Shown here piece by piece: positions 47,872-59,271 of a stretch of 64,000 bases of DNA. The notes under the pieces were generated by a model that saw only the letters and a list, made by a program, of their open reading frames with translations, had not been told where the DNA came from and did not search any database. Made by a program: the position numbers and the translations under genes. Within the stretch, counting starts at the first letter, position 1. Every line of letters starts with the position of its first letter. Origin of the DNA: Nematopogon swammerdamellus (taxonomy: Eukaryota > Arthropoda > Insecta > Lepidoptera > Adelidae); NCBI GenBank assembly GCA_946902875.1, contig OX336354.1:8591247-8655246 (forward strand), in the 5' to 3' direction.

Positions 47872-47966
47872 TAATTTTTTTTTATGGAAACTGACACGGT
47901 TGGCTACATCCGTGATGTCAGCCCATAACACCGGTTGAAATAGGTGCCATGTCAGTGCTCCCCAAA
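47872..47966 (-). mobile_element. SINE 3' fragment (HaSE-like), strongly truncated
   Basis: After a plus-strand T run, GGAAACTGACACGGTTGGCT and GATGTCAGCCCATAACACCG match the 3' end of the SINEs at 28592 and 61640. Only about 85 bp remains. Confidence 0.8.
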
Positions 47967-50900
47967 GTTTATGCGAAAATATGGCTTTCTCGTAAGTTCC
48001 CGTTGACAGCGTATGTTGAATCTTGCTCTGGTAGTCCTCTGTTGCTAGAACAGCCGCCGCCGTCGCCGTTCCCTCTGTCCACCGCGCCGGTAGTACAGTC
48101 AAGCTGTCATTCTTCGCAACTCTTGCAGCGCTCGTCATTCTGCAAAGGTGATGTTGGACGGTTGAAGTCGAGCACGCGGAGCGAGCAAGCTCTCCGGAGC
48201 GGGGGATGAAACATTAAGTCGTTCTGATTAATGTTCCGCATAACCGAAAACATAACGATAATGTGTAAAAGCCTAGCGGTAAAAGCCCAAACGAAGAGAT
48301 CACACTCTTTTCTAATGCTTTTCTAAGTGCTATTTCGTAAATAATGCTAAATATAGAATTTTTGCGTGGTTTTGTCTGGTCTTAGCGCCGCGCATTTTAA
48401 TTAATAAATTAATTAATAAATAATAAATTACCCAAGCATTTTAACTCGACAGTTATTGAAGTAACAACTGACACGGCACAACAGCGGTATCGAGGGACCG
48501 AAAAATATCATCAAATTTAGATTACCGGTTCTAGATTGTATTTAGAATTGCTATTAAGATGGTATGCATTGTGAATCGAACCAATATTTTATCAGATTAA
48601 TCAATCTAAGAATTTGGAATTTATTGGAAGCGAAGAATCGTATTTTTCGCTTGCCGCCATCGATTTTGAATCGTGCGACGTCACGTACTAAGTGCGTTTG
48701 GTTGTCGCGGGCGTCTTGTTACGTTCCATCCAACCTGACGTAAAAACCGAGTTCCCTTCTCACCCCTCTCTTCCTTTCGTGTCGCCATCTAAAGTTGCCG
48801 GTGTGAAGTTTGATGGAAACGACGCCCCCGCCCCCTCCGCCGCCGCCGTCGGGCTGCGCCGCCGCCCCGCCGCTGATGCCCCGTCAAGATTTAATTAAAT
48901 TTTTTTTTCTAATTCTTGTCAGTATTCGACCGATACAACGATCTCGCCGTAAGTTGCCTCATTCTTGAAAGGTGAGATTGAGAGCTCCTTCTTTACGGGC
49001 GTATAAAGTTTCACTTTATTTTAAAAAAATAGTGGGTCCGGGGCTCGTAATTTAGTGATACTTACAATCCCAAATCCCTAAACGCTCCAATCACCATCGT
49101 TGCCAAACGACATTTACTTTCAGCCACCATCTTATACAGTGTTCCGTAATTTGTAGTTACAAAGAAAGACTATTCCAGTTACGACCGCCCGCTCCGGAGG
49201 CATATTTCCAAAGTCACATAACAGGAACAACAACAACAACGAGTGTTATCCAGACTCTGTGTTTAGTCACAATTTTGAAAATGACTGCACCTGATCGTAA
49301 ATCCTCAGTCACTATACTACACTACACTGGCCAAAATGATTCAGAAAGACAATCGCTTTCGCGAACTCCCGTAGTAGACTTTGGAAATATGCGCCCCGGA
49401 GGTGCGCACTTCTGTTCGCCCGCCCTGCCGGCGCCGCCGCCCGTGCGACCCCCCGCGCCCTCTACAAATATGAACGGACCAAATAATTAAAAAACTTTCT
49501 CCGTCCGCAAGTGTGATTGATTTTTTTTTCCCCCAACATCTGGCAAGCGGATACGCGAGGTGCGCTGCAGCGGTGGTTGCCTGGTTGCGCAGTCGTAATT
49601 CAACAGCGAACAAAGGACTTGTTTCCGAACTACGCGGAATCCAAATGTTTAATTAAATAATACACAAACATGACGTAATTTAATAATGCCTAGTAAAATG
49701 TCGGTACAAGCGGCTCTAGGGAGAGGATTTTTCTCATGATTTGTGTTAAAAAAAAAATGGCAATGTGACCAAGATACGCTTTCTGTCACGGGCACGAATT
49801 AAGCGGAGCCCGCACTCCGAGCAGCCTGTCGAGACTGCACAAGTTTGGATAATGGTTAAAGTTGTGACGGCTACATAATCTGTTAAGCTTAGCAAATCGT
49901 TCACGGAGTGTTCATCGCGCAACAATAAACTGCGGATTTTGTGTGCGTTGAGTTCGTGATGTGTAATCAATTTATATCTTCAAATAATTTGCCACTAATC
50001 AAATAGTTAAAAATCATCAAAGTACCTAACTATCTCTTGGCACGCGATTCATTCAACCTCTAGGTAATCTTACCTTAATTGCTTAATCGAGGCTCCAGCT
50101 CCATTAGACCGAAATGCTTATTGCTGCGGATTTTAATAACCTACGTGACTAATAGCGGCTTAACCTTGCCTAGGTCTCAAGTTAACTAGGACTTAAATAA
50201 ATACCAGTAATTCTGTTAATTTACATAGGCGAGGATAAGTAAAGATGTGCTAAGAGATAGTAGAAGTGCAAGTTAAGTTAATTCAAGTTTAATAGAGGAA
50301 AAGGATTGCTAACCATTCATTCCTATTAACTAGACAAGACTAAGCCAGACATGGCGTTGAGAGAGTAGAGTAGGTAGTATCAGTAATAGTAGAGTAAGAA
50401 AACGATAGAGATAGCAAGAAATTAGGAGAAGTAATTTTTGCAGAGGTTGAAGATTGAGTAGCGAATGAGTAACTTATATTATTAGAGAATGTGAAAGAAA
50501 ACCGAACTGTCTAATGTTGATAATCATTGTTAGTTTAAGCTTAATCTCTTTTTAGTGTTAAATCTGTCACAGACCTGCTAATAACCACATCAGTTAACTC
50601 ATTGGACATATACGCCAAGATTCCAACTAATTCCAACATGGAACGACCTCACGATGCTATTCGAGACAGTCCCACTGACCCGGTTATAATAGTGATGCGG
50701 CTTCAGTGGAGACGGCGGCGTCGGCGGCGGCGTCACCACACCAACTGTGCCAAGGACTAACAAGTAACGACCAACCTCCAGTCTCTATGTTCTCTTTTGG
50801 CACCAGGTTTAGATTGCGGCGGCGGCGCGGGGTTGCGCTAAAAAAACTATGTAATGTTCGATTACGTTTATTGTGTTTGTCGAAAATTATGTCCATCGAG

Positions 50901-53900
50901 GAAGACTGCGTCTTCGAATGGAACAATGGCAGTTTAGTTGATAGTGAAGAGTTAAGATTGTCACAATCTTAGGAAATAGATAACTAATCGTCGTCATATT
51001 TTAATATTTAGTAGAATGCAATTTACGGTGAATTCCGAATCAATGTGTATATTCATGTGTCCACAAATAGCTGAATGGGCAGGAAAATGTACAACTAGCG
51101 AGGAGTGGGTATTATCCGTGGAAATGTTCTCGTACCTTAGGACATGGAACTGATAGAGGCGCAGAGTAAAGCGGATTGTGTTTGTGACACGGACGCGTGT
51201 AGTAGTCTCTCCGCTGCGAGGGACGCGGCTATGAATATTTCCGCATGCACGAGTGCAGGCGATGTGTAGCGCGCACCTCGCACCCCAATCACCCAATCCG
51301 ATTAGCGCATTTACATTCAGCGTACGCGGACGAGGACGACAGGCGGCCCGGCGCGGCGTCTGCGGAGGATGCTGAGATGATATGTATCTGTTGATTTTTA
51401 ACGAGTAACCTGATATACCTAGTTAGTACCTACAACATAACCTATTAGATTTACGGTATCGACCACCGGCAACTTCCTTAGTGTTGTGTTATTTTTCGGT
51501 TACACGGAACTGAATGGAAAGTTGATTCTTACAGAATGCACACTTGTCTTGTTACTTTCGATGACTGTGTTTATTATTACCGCTTTGGTATACTAATCCT
51601 TGTGAATATAACCCTTTGTTCCCTCTATGATTCTTCACTCTACGAGAAATAATTGCATTCGCGACCTATTATTCCTGTTTTAGCGTCCATGAAGTACGCT
51701 GTATGATTCCATGAAATATTGCCTCGCGCACCCTGCGTATCGCGCTGTGGGCGAGGGCGGGTGCTGGTGTATATCGATTATTTACTTATGCTAATGTCGT
51801 AAACACCGCACGTGTCGGCAGCACACCGCCAACTCCTCCGCCCCTGCCCGCCGGCTACAAGGGGAGCGATAAGGTGATCACGCTTTATTTCCGAACTACC
51901 CACGCTCGGTTGGCGGAATTAGGGGCACGGGATTGCTGCGTTGGTTGGGAACTGAACGCGTGATACGTTTTGTCATCATAATGGCGATCGGTATCTGTAT
52001 GTACTGCATGAAATGCGTTTACTTGTATACGTACTCTTAACTTGTGAGAGAGATAGGAGCTGTCAAATTGTTTGGTACTCGTAATGCGCTCTTCAAACGC
52101 AACGCAAGCTTTTGAATGATCAAAGCAAAATGTAATTTCTATGCGCGATATTTCTTCCATATGTAATGTTATTCCTTGCAGAACACCCGTACACCTCGAC
52201 TGTATTAATCTAACAGCTCCGGCGGATGGCGCGGATCGGGCGGCGCGCGTCGCAGGGCGCAGGGCTCATCAACCGGTGTAACTTCGCTTAGAATGACAAT
52301 CGCGACACCCACTCACCCGGCCGCGCCCTCCTCGCCATTCAGAACACGAGCGCCTTCCAATCACGTTAATAAAATGAAAATCAAGAAGCGCGGAGAAGAA
52401 TAATACGAATTTTGCACACCAAGAAGGAAGGACGCTCGAAAAATTATAATTGAAGAGACGGCTTACAAAGTTAATTCGTCGTCCACGTTTCGTTCGTTCG
52501 ATACACGACATTTTTATATTAGCCAAGAGACCGAGGACAAAATGACATAGGCACGTTGATTTCTGACGTGGAATGTTCCCTATGGACATTGAAATAGCTG
52601 ATTGTGGTTACGAGAAAGCTTTCGAATCTGAATCATTGTCGATTGAAAAATTTAAGTACCTAGAACATAAAGACGTGTACCTAGAACATAAGTCACTGTT
52701 GATCAGCGAAGAAAAATAAAAAGAAAAATAGTTCTGCGAGTGGAGATGGTGTTTTGTTTTTTTGCGAGAGACAAAAAATGCCTGCCTTGCTGAAAGTAGA
52801 TGAGAAATTAGATTCTGGTGGCTTGTTCGTGTTTAGGTTTTTGGAACCTACACCTAATTTATTATTAATTTTGTATTTTAACCGTTAAAGTTCTTCCTGA
52901 CTAGTGAACCCTTCACTGTGTGTGGTTCGAGACGCACTTGGCCGATTTTTCTTAAATCAAATGACTAGGTAGCAAGTTAAATGTTCAAGAAGATTAGAAA
53001 CTCCTCGAATAAGATTGGGTGTGCAACAAGAGGAAAACCAGCAAAATCAATGCGAGGGCACACGGGCGGAGTGACGAACGAAACCAAATTGTATAGGGGC
53101 TGGCTGGCGGCGTGCCGGGCGCAGCGGGTGACGGACGGGGTCAGAGGAGGGGGTGTCCCGTAATTATACCCGGAGAAAATCGACGATTACAGAACCCGTT
53201 GGGAATTCACTCGCCACCCCTGGCTTCGGGTTAAGGTGACGGAAACCGTAGGAGAATTTTAATGGTGAATATGCCAAACGATTCACCCAAAATCCCTTCA
53301 GAAGCATTTTATCGTTAAAGTTCAAACATTCCGCTCTAAATGTGCTTTCTTTGCGAATATTTTGTGAGATAGAATTCGCAGCGGTCTCCTTCGCTCGAGA
53401 CGTTGTTTTCGTCAAGAAGTGTCTAGGGGTTCACTCGCTCGCAGCCAGCTAACTCGACGAATGGATCGTAAAAGAAATATTTGTACATTATGCGGTACGC
53501 TCGAAGGCACTGCATGCATATAATATCCTGTTTGTGGAGGCGCAGTAGTGTTGTTCGTCTTTGCGCGCTGGCCCAGTGCGACGGTGGTGGTGACAAGGCA
53601 ACGCTGCTGCACGGAATTCCGAATGAGCTGAATCGAGCAGACGCGGCGTTGGTCCCTATGACGTCTGCGATTAAAATTAAACGAATTCGCTTATTTCAAA
53701 TGGCTCATTTACCACCTACCAATTTAATTTAGTAGCTTAATCGAGAACGTGTTGTCTCGAGCGCCGTTGAATGTTTAGAAGTGAAAATGGAACGCTATAT
53801 GAGGGCCCATGAGCAATTAATTCGCATCAGGGTACTTTCCTCGCTAGAATTTTTCTTTACACAATAAACATTAACATTATTTTATTATTTTTATCGTCTA

Positions 53901-54464
53901 ACTATATACACTTTTTTATATATACTCTTTAATCGTTTAACTACTGATTCTCTGCTTGACAATATAGAACGTTTGCTTCTAAAACGTGTTGATATCCCCA
54001 TTTCAAGCATGAGTCGTGCGTGCGTGGCCACCTAGCAGGTCAATGTAAAACATTCTATTTGCTGGATTCTGGTTATGATTCTTACTAAGATTAGACAAAT
54101 ACTAAACAACAGACTACAGAACCATTGGATTGGATGGAATATGAACCATAGAAATCAGCCGTGATAATAATTGTCTTGAATATTTAAACCGAAAAGAAAC
54201 GAGATTTAAGAATATTTAGACATCATTCTAAAATAGTTTTGTCTTACACGACGAGATAGGGTTGCCAACTTTTGTACAAGAAATAAAGTATATTAAGGTT
54301 GGAGAAGGAAAATAAACAGTCTTAACGTTTTGTATATATATATGTACATGCACCGCTACAGACTGAATATTAGAAATATTATTTCTTACAACAATCTGTA
54401 GCGGTGCATCCGCATGCACCATGAACGATTACTTTAAAAAAACACGTTTTATTTGTGAGTCTGG
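47967..54464. other. Long repeat-poor region with GC-rich patches, no gene called
   Basis: This is the longest stretch without recognisable transposons. GCC/GGC patches occur at about 48825-48885, 49425-49465, 50705-50740, 50815-50835, 51340-51365 and 52210-52262. The first two are followed at once by TTTAATTAAATT or AAATAATTAAAA. Many frames cross the patches but none has a domain. The composition would suit the regulatory or intronic DNA of a large gene, but this is an inference. Confidence 0.4.
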
Positions 54465-55040
54465 GTTTTTTTTTAAGCGCGACATGTGGGTGGCCGATCC
54501 AACCATAAGGTGTCTAACGACGCCTATGGACATTCGGAGGTATGTGGGGGTTGCGAAACCCATGCCGGCCTGACAAATGCCTATTCACCCCTCTCTTGAA
54601 GGACCCGAGACTGTATTTTGGGAGAAATATATGGGCAGGGATAGAGTTCCAAAGTCTACCACCGGTTCTGTAGAGGAAATATCTGCAGAACCGATTGGTT
54701 CGCATTCGCGGTAAGTCCAGCGTGTAGGAATGCAATCTCTGTCCAGTGCGCGTGGTGCGAAGGTGCAAAGGGGACGGCGGGATCTCATTAAACAACTCCT
54801 CCGAGCAGTCCTCGTGGAATAAGCGATAGAACATACTTAGGGAGCCGACATTCCTACGGAGTTGCAGTGGTTCTAGATGGCGGGACACCGGGAGTCATCC
54901 CACAGGTGCGAGTAGTACTACTATGGTATTACTGCAAGCAGACCCTGATCTGCGATTTATACAAAATCGCCTTTGCTCCGGCGTGAAGTACCGTCGCACA
55001 TTATTGAGTACGTCCAACTTATTAGAAGTCAACTTGGCCT
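54465..55040 (-). pseudogene. Jockey/CR1-like LINE reverse-transcriptase C-terminal fragment
   Basis: Three minus-strand frames give consecutive pieces of one protein. First is KLDVLNNVRRYFTPEQR (near 54985-55035), typical of the region after the reverse-transcriptase palm. Then comes LYKSQIRVC (about 54950-54975). Then there is a 124-residue stretch (54514-54888) with LEPLQLRRNVGSLSMFYR, CSEELFNEIP, GGRLWNSIPAHIF and FKRGVNRHL. The order matches LINE ORF2 C-termini. At least two frameshifts and an in-frame stop separate the pieces. The 5' part including the catalytic YADD box is absent. The same family is represented at 41590-41780. Confidence 0.8.
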
Positions 55041-58000
55041 GGCCCTGGATATGACTGCGATTATGAAAACAGTATGTATACTGTATTTGTATTCAACAGT
55101 AAACAGTATTAAGTATAGAGCGAAATAAAGTACAATACTGTTTTTGACAGTGTGGTTTCCCACGAGTACGAGACGCATTAAGGACTAAAGACTCATCAAA
55201 AAGTCTGCAGCTGTCATTTTATCACTTTGTTATCCGTATCTACTAGAATTCTTCGTGTGGACCAATTTCCAGTCACATTTCAATGGAATTCCTACGATTC
55301 CTTTAACTTTTTAGTGAATTATTTAATAGTTACATATTTCTCAATCGATTTTGTATTTTGTTAGTATCGCCCAAAACGAAATGAACTTATTTTTAATTTA
55401 TAGACAATATTCTGCTTTAACATGCATTTCCAAATTACCATTAAACAAATTTTCCGAGATCGTTGCAGAGATCTTTTGGAAGATCTTCACAATAAATCGA
55501 CGGCTCCTCCGATTTTCCCGCTTCGTGAAGACATCAAATAAACTTGGATGATAATAACGTCCGCGACACACTTGTCACGACCACCCAACCCTCCTCCCAG
55601 TCGACCGCTGCCGCCATTGCGGACTGTGGGAGGGTTGGATTAGTCACCCCGAGTCCGAATAATAACTTGATGAAAAAGTGTCCCATTGTGAACGTAGCGG
55701 CATTAGAGGACATTGGAGGCATTAGGAGACAAGGAAGGGAATTAAGAGCTTTCGGAGATCTGCTTTCGAATATAATGACTACGTCGCGGATAAATGTTAC
55801 GTACATTGTACACACGAGCAAGGTATAATGTGATTGATACAATCTCCAAAAATCTCCTTCCAAATCCATACGTTATTTTAGTTGTAAACACGGTCACACA
55901 CGGGTACTAACGGGAATTAGCGTGTGACTACAGAGGACAAAACGTAACTAAACTATGATGAACTCACGTGTTGATTAATTGAAGTTTGCACAAAATTGGT
56001 CGACGTTTTCAAATTTATTTATGTGACGTAGACAAATCCAAAATAATTTACTACTCACGTTCTGTTTTTGACCGTAGATTCAGTCTACGCTTTGACCAAA
56101 GCCGAATACGCGATCCTCTGAAATTAGAGCTCGCCAAACAACTGGTTTGCCTATAATTCAATGCGTAAGCGTGTATAGTATGTGCTGTAAACCATTAACT
56201 TTAACATTACGGGCACAGCGTGCGGTCCGTTTAATTGGACTAACGGTGGTGTGCTTTGTTGTGCTGCTCGACTAATTTGCGGTTGGAGTTGTCGTGTTGT
56301 CGATACCGCACGTCGCAGAACTGGAGCGTGTGGTGTAGAGACGTCCGCGTGCCTCGGCCGCCGGCACTTCAGTGATTTATTTATGTGCGCTAATGGCATG
56401 TCAAATCTTAAGCGGCTCCACTCCCACCCAACCAGCCGTGTAAACTAGCCCGGATTATTCATGCTAACATGCCCTGTGATATAAAGTAGACAAATGGAAA
56501 TTTGAATTATTACTGAATGAATCCTCAGAGCGAGTGAACTGATATTACCAATACCTATTGTCTGGCCTACGTAGTTTATACATTCATATTCAAATAGTTA
56601 TGTCGTCCTAAAGTACCCTAATTTGATTATTTGATGTTCTATGTTACTTCTAAGACCGGGTCCTTTATCACGACGTGCATGCTCGCTCGTTGTTTTTTTT
56701 TTCGTACAATTCGAAATTCGTCTCGCGCAATAGAAGTTTATGCTAGTATATTCGGTGATAGAAGTCACTCATATAGTGTGTGAATAGGCTTTAATAATAA
56801 TACCTATTGCACTTGATGCCACTTAATGTGTGGCAAGGGCCGACGTATTGCCTTAGGCGACTTCTTCCAGTCGCCTAAGGCAATATAACCGTGTGGGGCA
56901 CTTAGTATGAAATTGTAATGTTCCTGGATATATTGACGTGTTATCAATCCATCAATCGCATCCCGGAATGAGATTTCGGAGGAGTCGATGTGTTTGTGTA
57001 ATATAACATTAACCTGGTGTAATTTCAATTTTGTCTCCGTTCAAAGGATACATATACCCTTTAGTTCCCTAACGTATCTTTATGTAGGGAGGGAATATCG
57101 CTGAAGCTCCACGTTATCCGCCGAGGTATCGCCATCGTTATGTTCGATCCTCACCTCCCTCAGTCTCGCCTTCACCGCCGCTCTGAATTACAGTATATAT
57201 CCCGGGATACCCAGCCACGCCGACTAAAGATCCTTCGTTCAATCCTGACAGTAAAATTCAACAATCCCTACACACATATAGTAGTAAGTAAACACCCATT
57301 AAAACTTAGATATAGTCTGCTAACTCACCAGCCACTTCGAACAGTTTAATTAAAATGAAAGCGTAGCGAAGTTTTTCGTCGAAGTCTTTCTTAATATCTG
57401 TCAGCAGCAGCGGCCCGGCGCGGCGGCGTGCTAAATCATCGTCGTCACTGACGACTAATTAGTTTGGTAAAAAGGTAATTAAACCTGAAAGTGACTCGAG
57501 TCTGCGATGGATTATCTGTGGTAGTAGAGAGACAAGAGGTCAAACAAAGGGGCCACTCACCCTATTAAACTGTCATTCTTGGGCTCTCTTTTCAAGTTTA
57601 TCAAAGAGCATTCCTTCCAGCGGCGCTCGCGTTCGCCGGAGCTGCGTGCCCCAGGCTCCGCGCGGCTAGCGGCGCGGCATCCGCACGTTACACGTACGCG
57701 GGGAACAATAAAAGGGTTCACCATCAAAAAGGCCACCGGAAGGCAACCGCCTCAATCGGTATCGGGAGGAAATTGTGTCGGGAGCGGGCGCGCCTAATGA
57801 GCCCCGGATGCGGAAATCACCGAGGAAGAGGAATTAGCATCTCTCTCGGGATGCAGGAGCGATACTTGCTACACACACACAAACTGTCGGAGGTATCGTT
57901 AGGGCTTTGCGCGCTCTCCGCGCTCTCTACCCCCTACTAATAAGGCGATCCTTTAACGACTGCGAACATTGTACTCCTATTTGAACTTTAAATGAAATCC

Positions 58001-58063
58001 GAATTATTCAGCATATTATAAAAATTTTAAACTTGCGCGGCTTTGCTCGGGGCATTGTAGGTT
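55041..58063. other. Unique sequence, no gene recognised
   Basis: Frames at 55534-55869 are open on both strands. GC patches lie at 57400-57430 and 57610-57690. TTTAATTAAAATG occurs at 57344. A hairpin at 56847-56884 is listed separately. Confidence 0.4.
56847..56884. repeat. Perfect 15-bp hairpin
   Basis: ATTGCCTTAGGCGAC and its exact complement are separated by the 8-base loop TTCTTCCA. The following CCGTGTGGGGCACTTA resembles the start of the short retroelement at 58667. Confidence 0.8.
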
Positions 58064-58119
58064 ATGTCTCTTTCTCTCCCTCTCTCTCTCTCTTCCCCCT
58101 CCCCCCCCCCCCCCCCCCT
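58064..58119. repeat. Polypyrimidine tract ending in a long C run
   Basis: CTTTCTCTCCCTCTCTCTCT and TTCCCCCTCC are followed by about 20 uninterrupted C. The opposite strand is a G run able to form quadruplex structure, and the length is prone to sequencing error. Confidence 0.85.
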
Positions 58120-58243
58120 TAGGGCATGAATTTCCAAAAACAAACTTAAAAAAATAACCTTTATGATGATGATTGATGAACTTGAATACAAACTTTAATC
58201 CCCTATTTTGAACCTTTTGAATTTTCAAAAATCATTTCTTTTC

Positions 58244-58300
58244 GAGTTCCTTATATAAGATAGGTGAGCACTATAATCACCTACCTTATATAAGGAACTC
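58244..58300. repeat. 24-bp hairpin with one mismatch, 9-base loop
   Basis: The arm GAGTTCCTTATATAAGATAG plus GTGA at 58244-58267 pairs with 58277-58300. One A/C mismatch interrupts it. The size and loop resemble a small pre-miRNA or a minimal foldback element. Confidence 0.75.
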
Positions 58301-58628
58301 ATATATAAAATGTCATGCTTCTAAACCCACCGCCGCCGCCGCGCGCCGCCGCTGTGTGTGACACTGCAATTGTTACAAAATGGACAACAGAGAAGCTTTA
58401 TAGAGGCGCTGCAGATCACGACCACTATTTCCGCTGCTGATGCAAAGCTTGGCTGCCTCGGAGCGCGGCGCGCGGGAGTTGGCGGGCGCGGGGAGGTGGT
58501 GGCGCGAGGGCCACTGCGGCTGAGAGCCTCTCTCGACCAAGGTCGGAATAGTCGTTTGGCATTTGGCCAGGGACGCTGCGCGCTAGCCCGCGAGACTAGA
58601 GCCCGTCCGAATACCTGCCTTAACTGTT
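58301..58628. other. CpG-rich unique sequence, no gene
   Basis: CCGCCGCCGCC repeats at 58328-58350 and a GC-rich 91-residue frame at 58358-58633 without domain. Confidence 0.4.
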
Positions 58629-59080
58629 CGTAATAGAATAGAATAGAAATATTCTTTATTGCATTTGTACCGTGTGGGGCCGGTACTTAAAAAGAATATC
58701 CCCACTGCATCTCTCCCCATGCATGTCGTAAAAGGCGACTAAGGGATAAGAACAAGATGCCGTGCTAAAGGGCGACAGGCTCGCCACCTCTCACCTTAGC
58801 ACGGTACTTCCACCGAGTCATGCAGCAGGTGGGTCTTCGTGCCTTACTTGCTGCTTGATCGATTTAATCTTGTTCGAATACTCTGCGAAACGTGGTGGTC
58901 GGTGTTGTGCTGTAATTGACCAGAGTTCTTTCAGCACAACACCGATTACTCTGCTTACCCCGATTGTCGGGATTCAGCGTGTGTGATATGTATGTATGTA
59001 TGCATTTAAATATAAATTCTACAACAGGCGGACTTATTATCTGTGGCCATCTCTGCCAGTCAACCTGTCTTAATTACAAA
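58629..59080 (-). repeat. GGCGGACTTA-family repeat, split by an insertion
   Basis: The halves 58629-58666 (AATAGAATAGAAATATTCTT plus TATTGCATTT) and 59001-59080 (GCATTTAAAT...CAGGCGGACTTATTATC) join into one copy of the repeat at 10078-10170 and 13064-13195 once the element at 58667-59000 is removed. Confidence 0.7.
58667..59000 (+). mobile_element. Short retroelement with (TATG)n tail and 7-bp target duplication
   Basis: TGCATTT flanks the insert at 58660-58666 and 59001-59007. The 5' head (CCGTGTGGGGCCGGTACTTA ... CATGTCGTAAAAGGCGACTA) matches the element at 23909-24143. The middle can form two hairpins: CCGTGCTAAAG with CTTAGCACGG, and GGTGTTGTGCTG with CAGCACAACACC. The 3' end CTTACCCCGATTGTCGGGAT plus (TATG)n is the tail seen alone at 589, 6297, 8708 and 16202. 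No pol III boxes of tRNA type were seen. Confidence 0.85.
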
Positions 59081-59271
59081 CATAATATAGGGTAGCAACA
59101 AGTTGAAGAATTAAAGACACTTAAACGGTAACTTTCAGAACATCGAATAGATATGCAAATGTAATTTGTATCCGCCTATTTTATTAGCGCTACGAAAAAG
59201 AACGGGCAAGAAAACTCGCCTGCAGTAAATGTTTTTCTCTGTCATAATTTCAGTACACCAATACTGCCGAG

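Noticed and set aside
48820..48898. Proline/alanine-rich coding exon
   Set aside because: The apparent peptide comes from a GCC-rich patch; no domain or splice evidence was seen.
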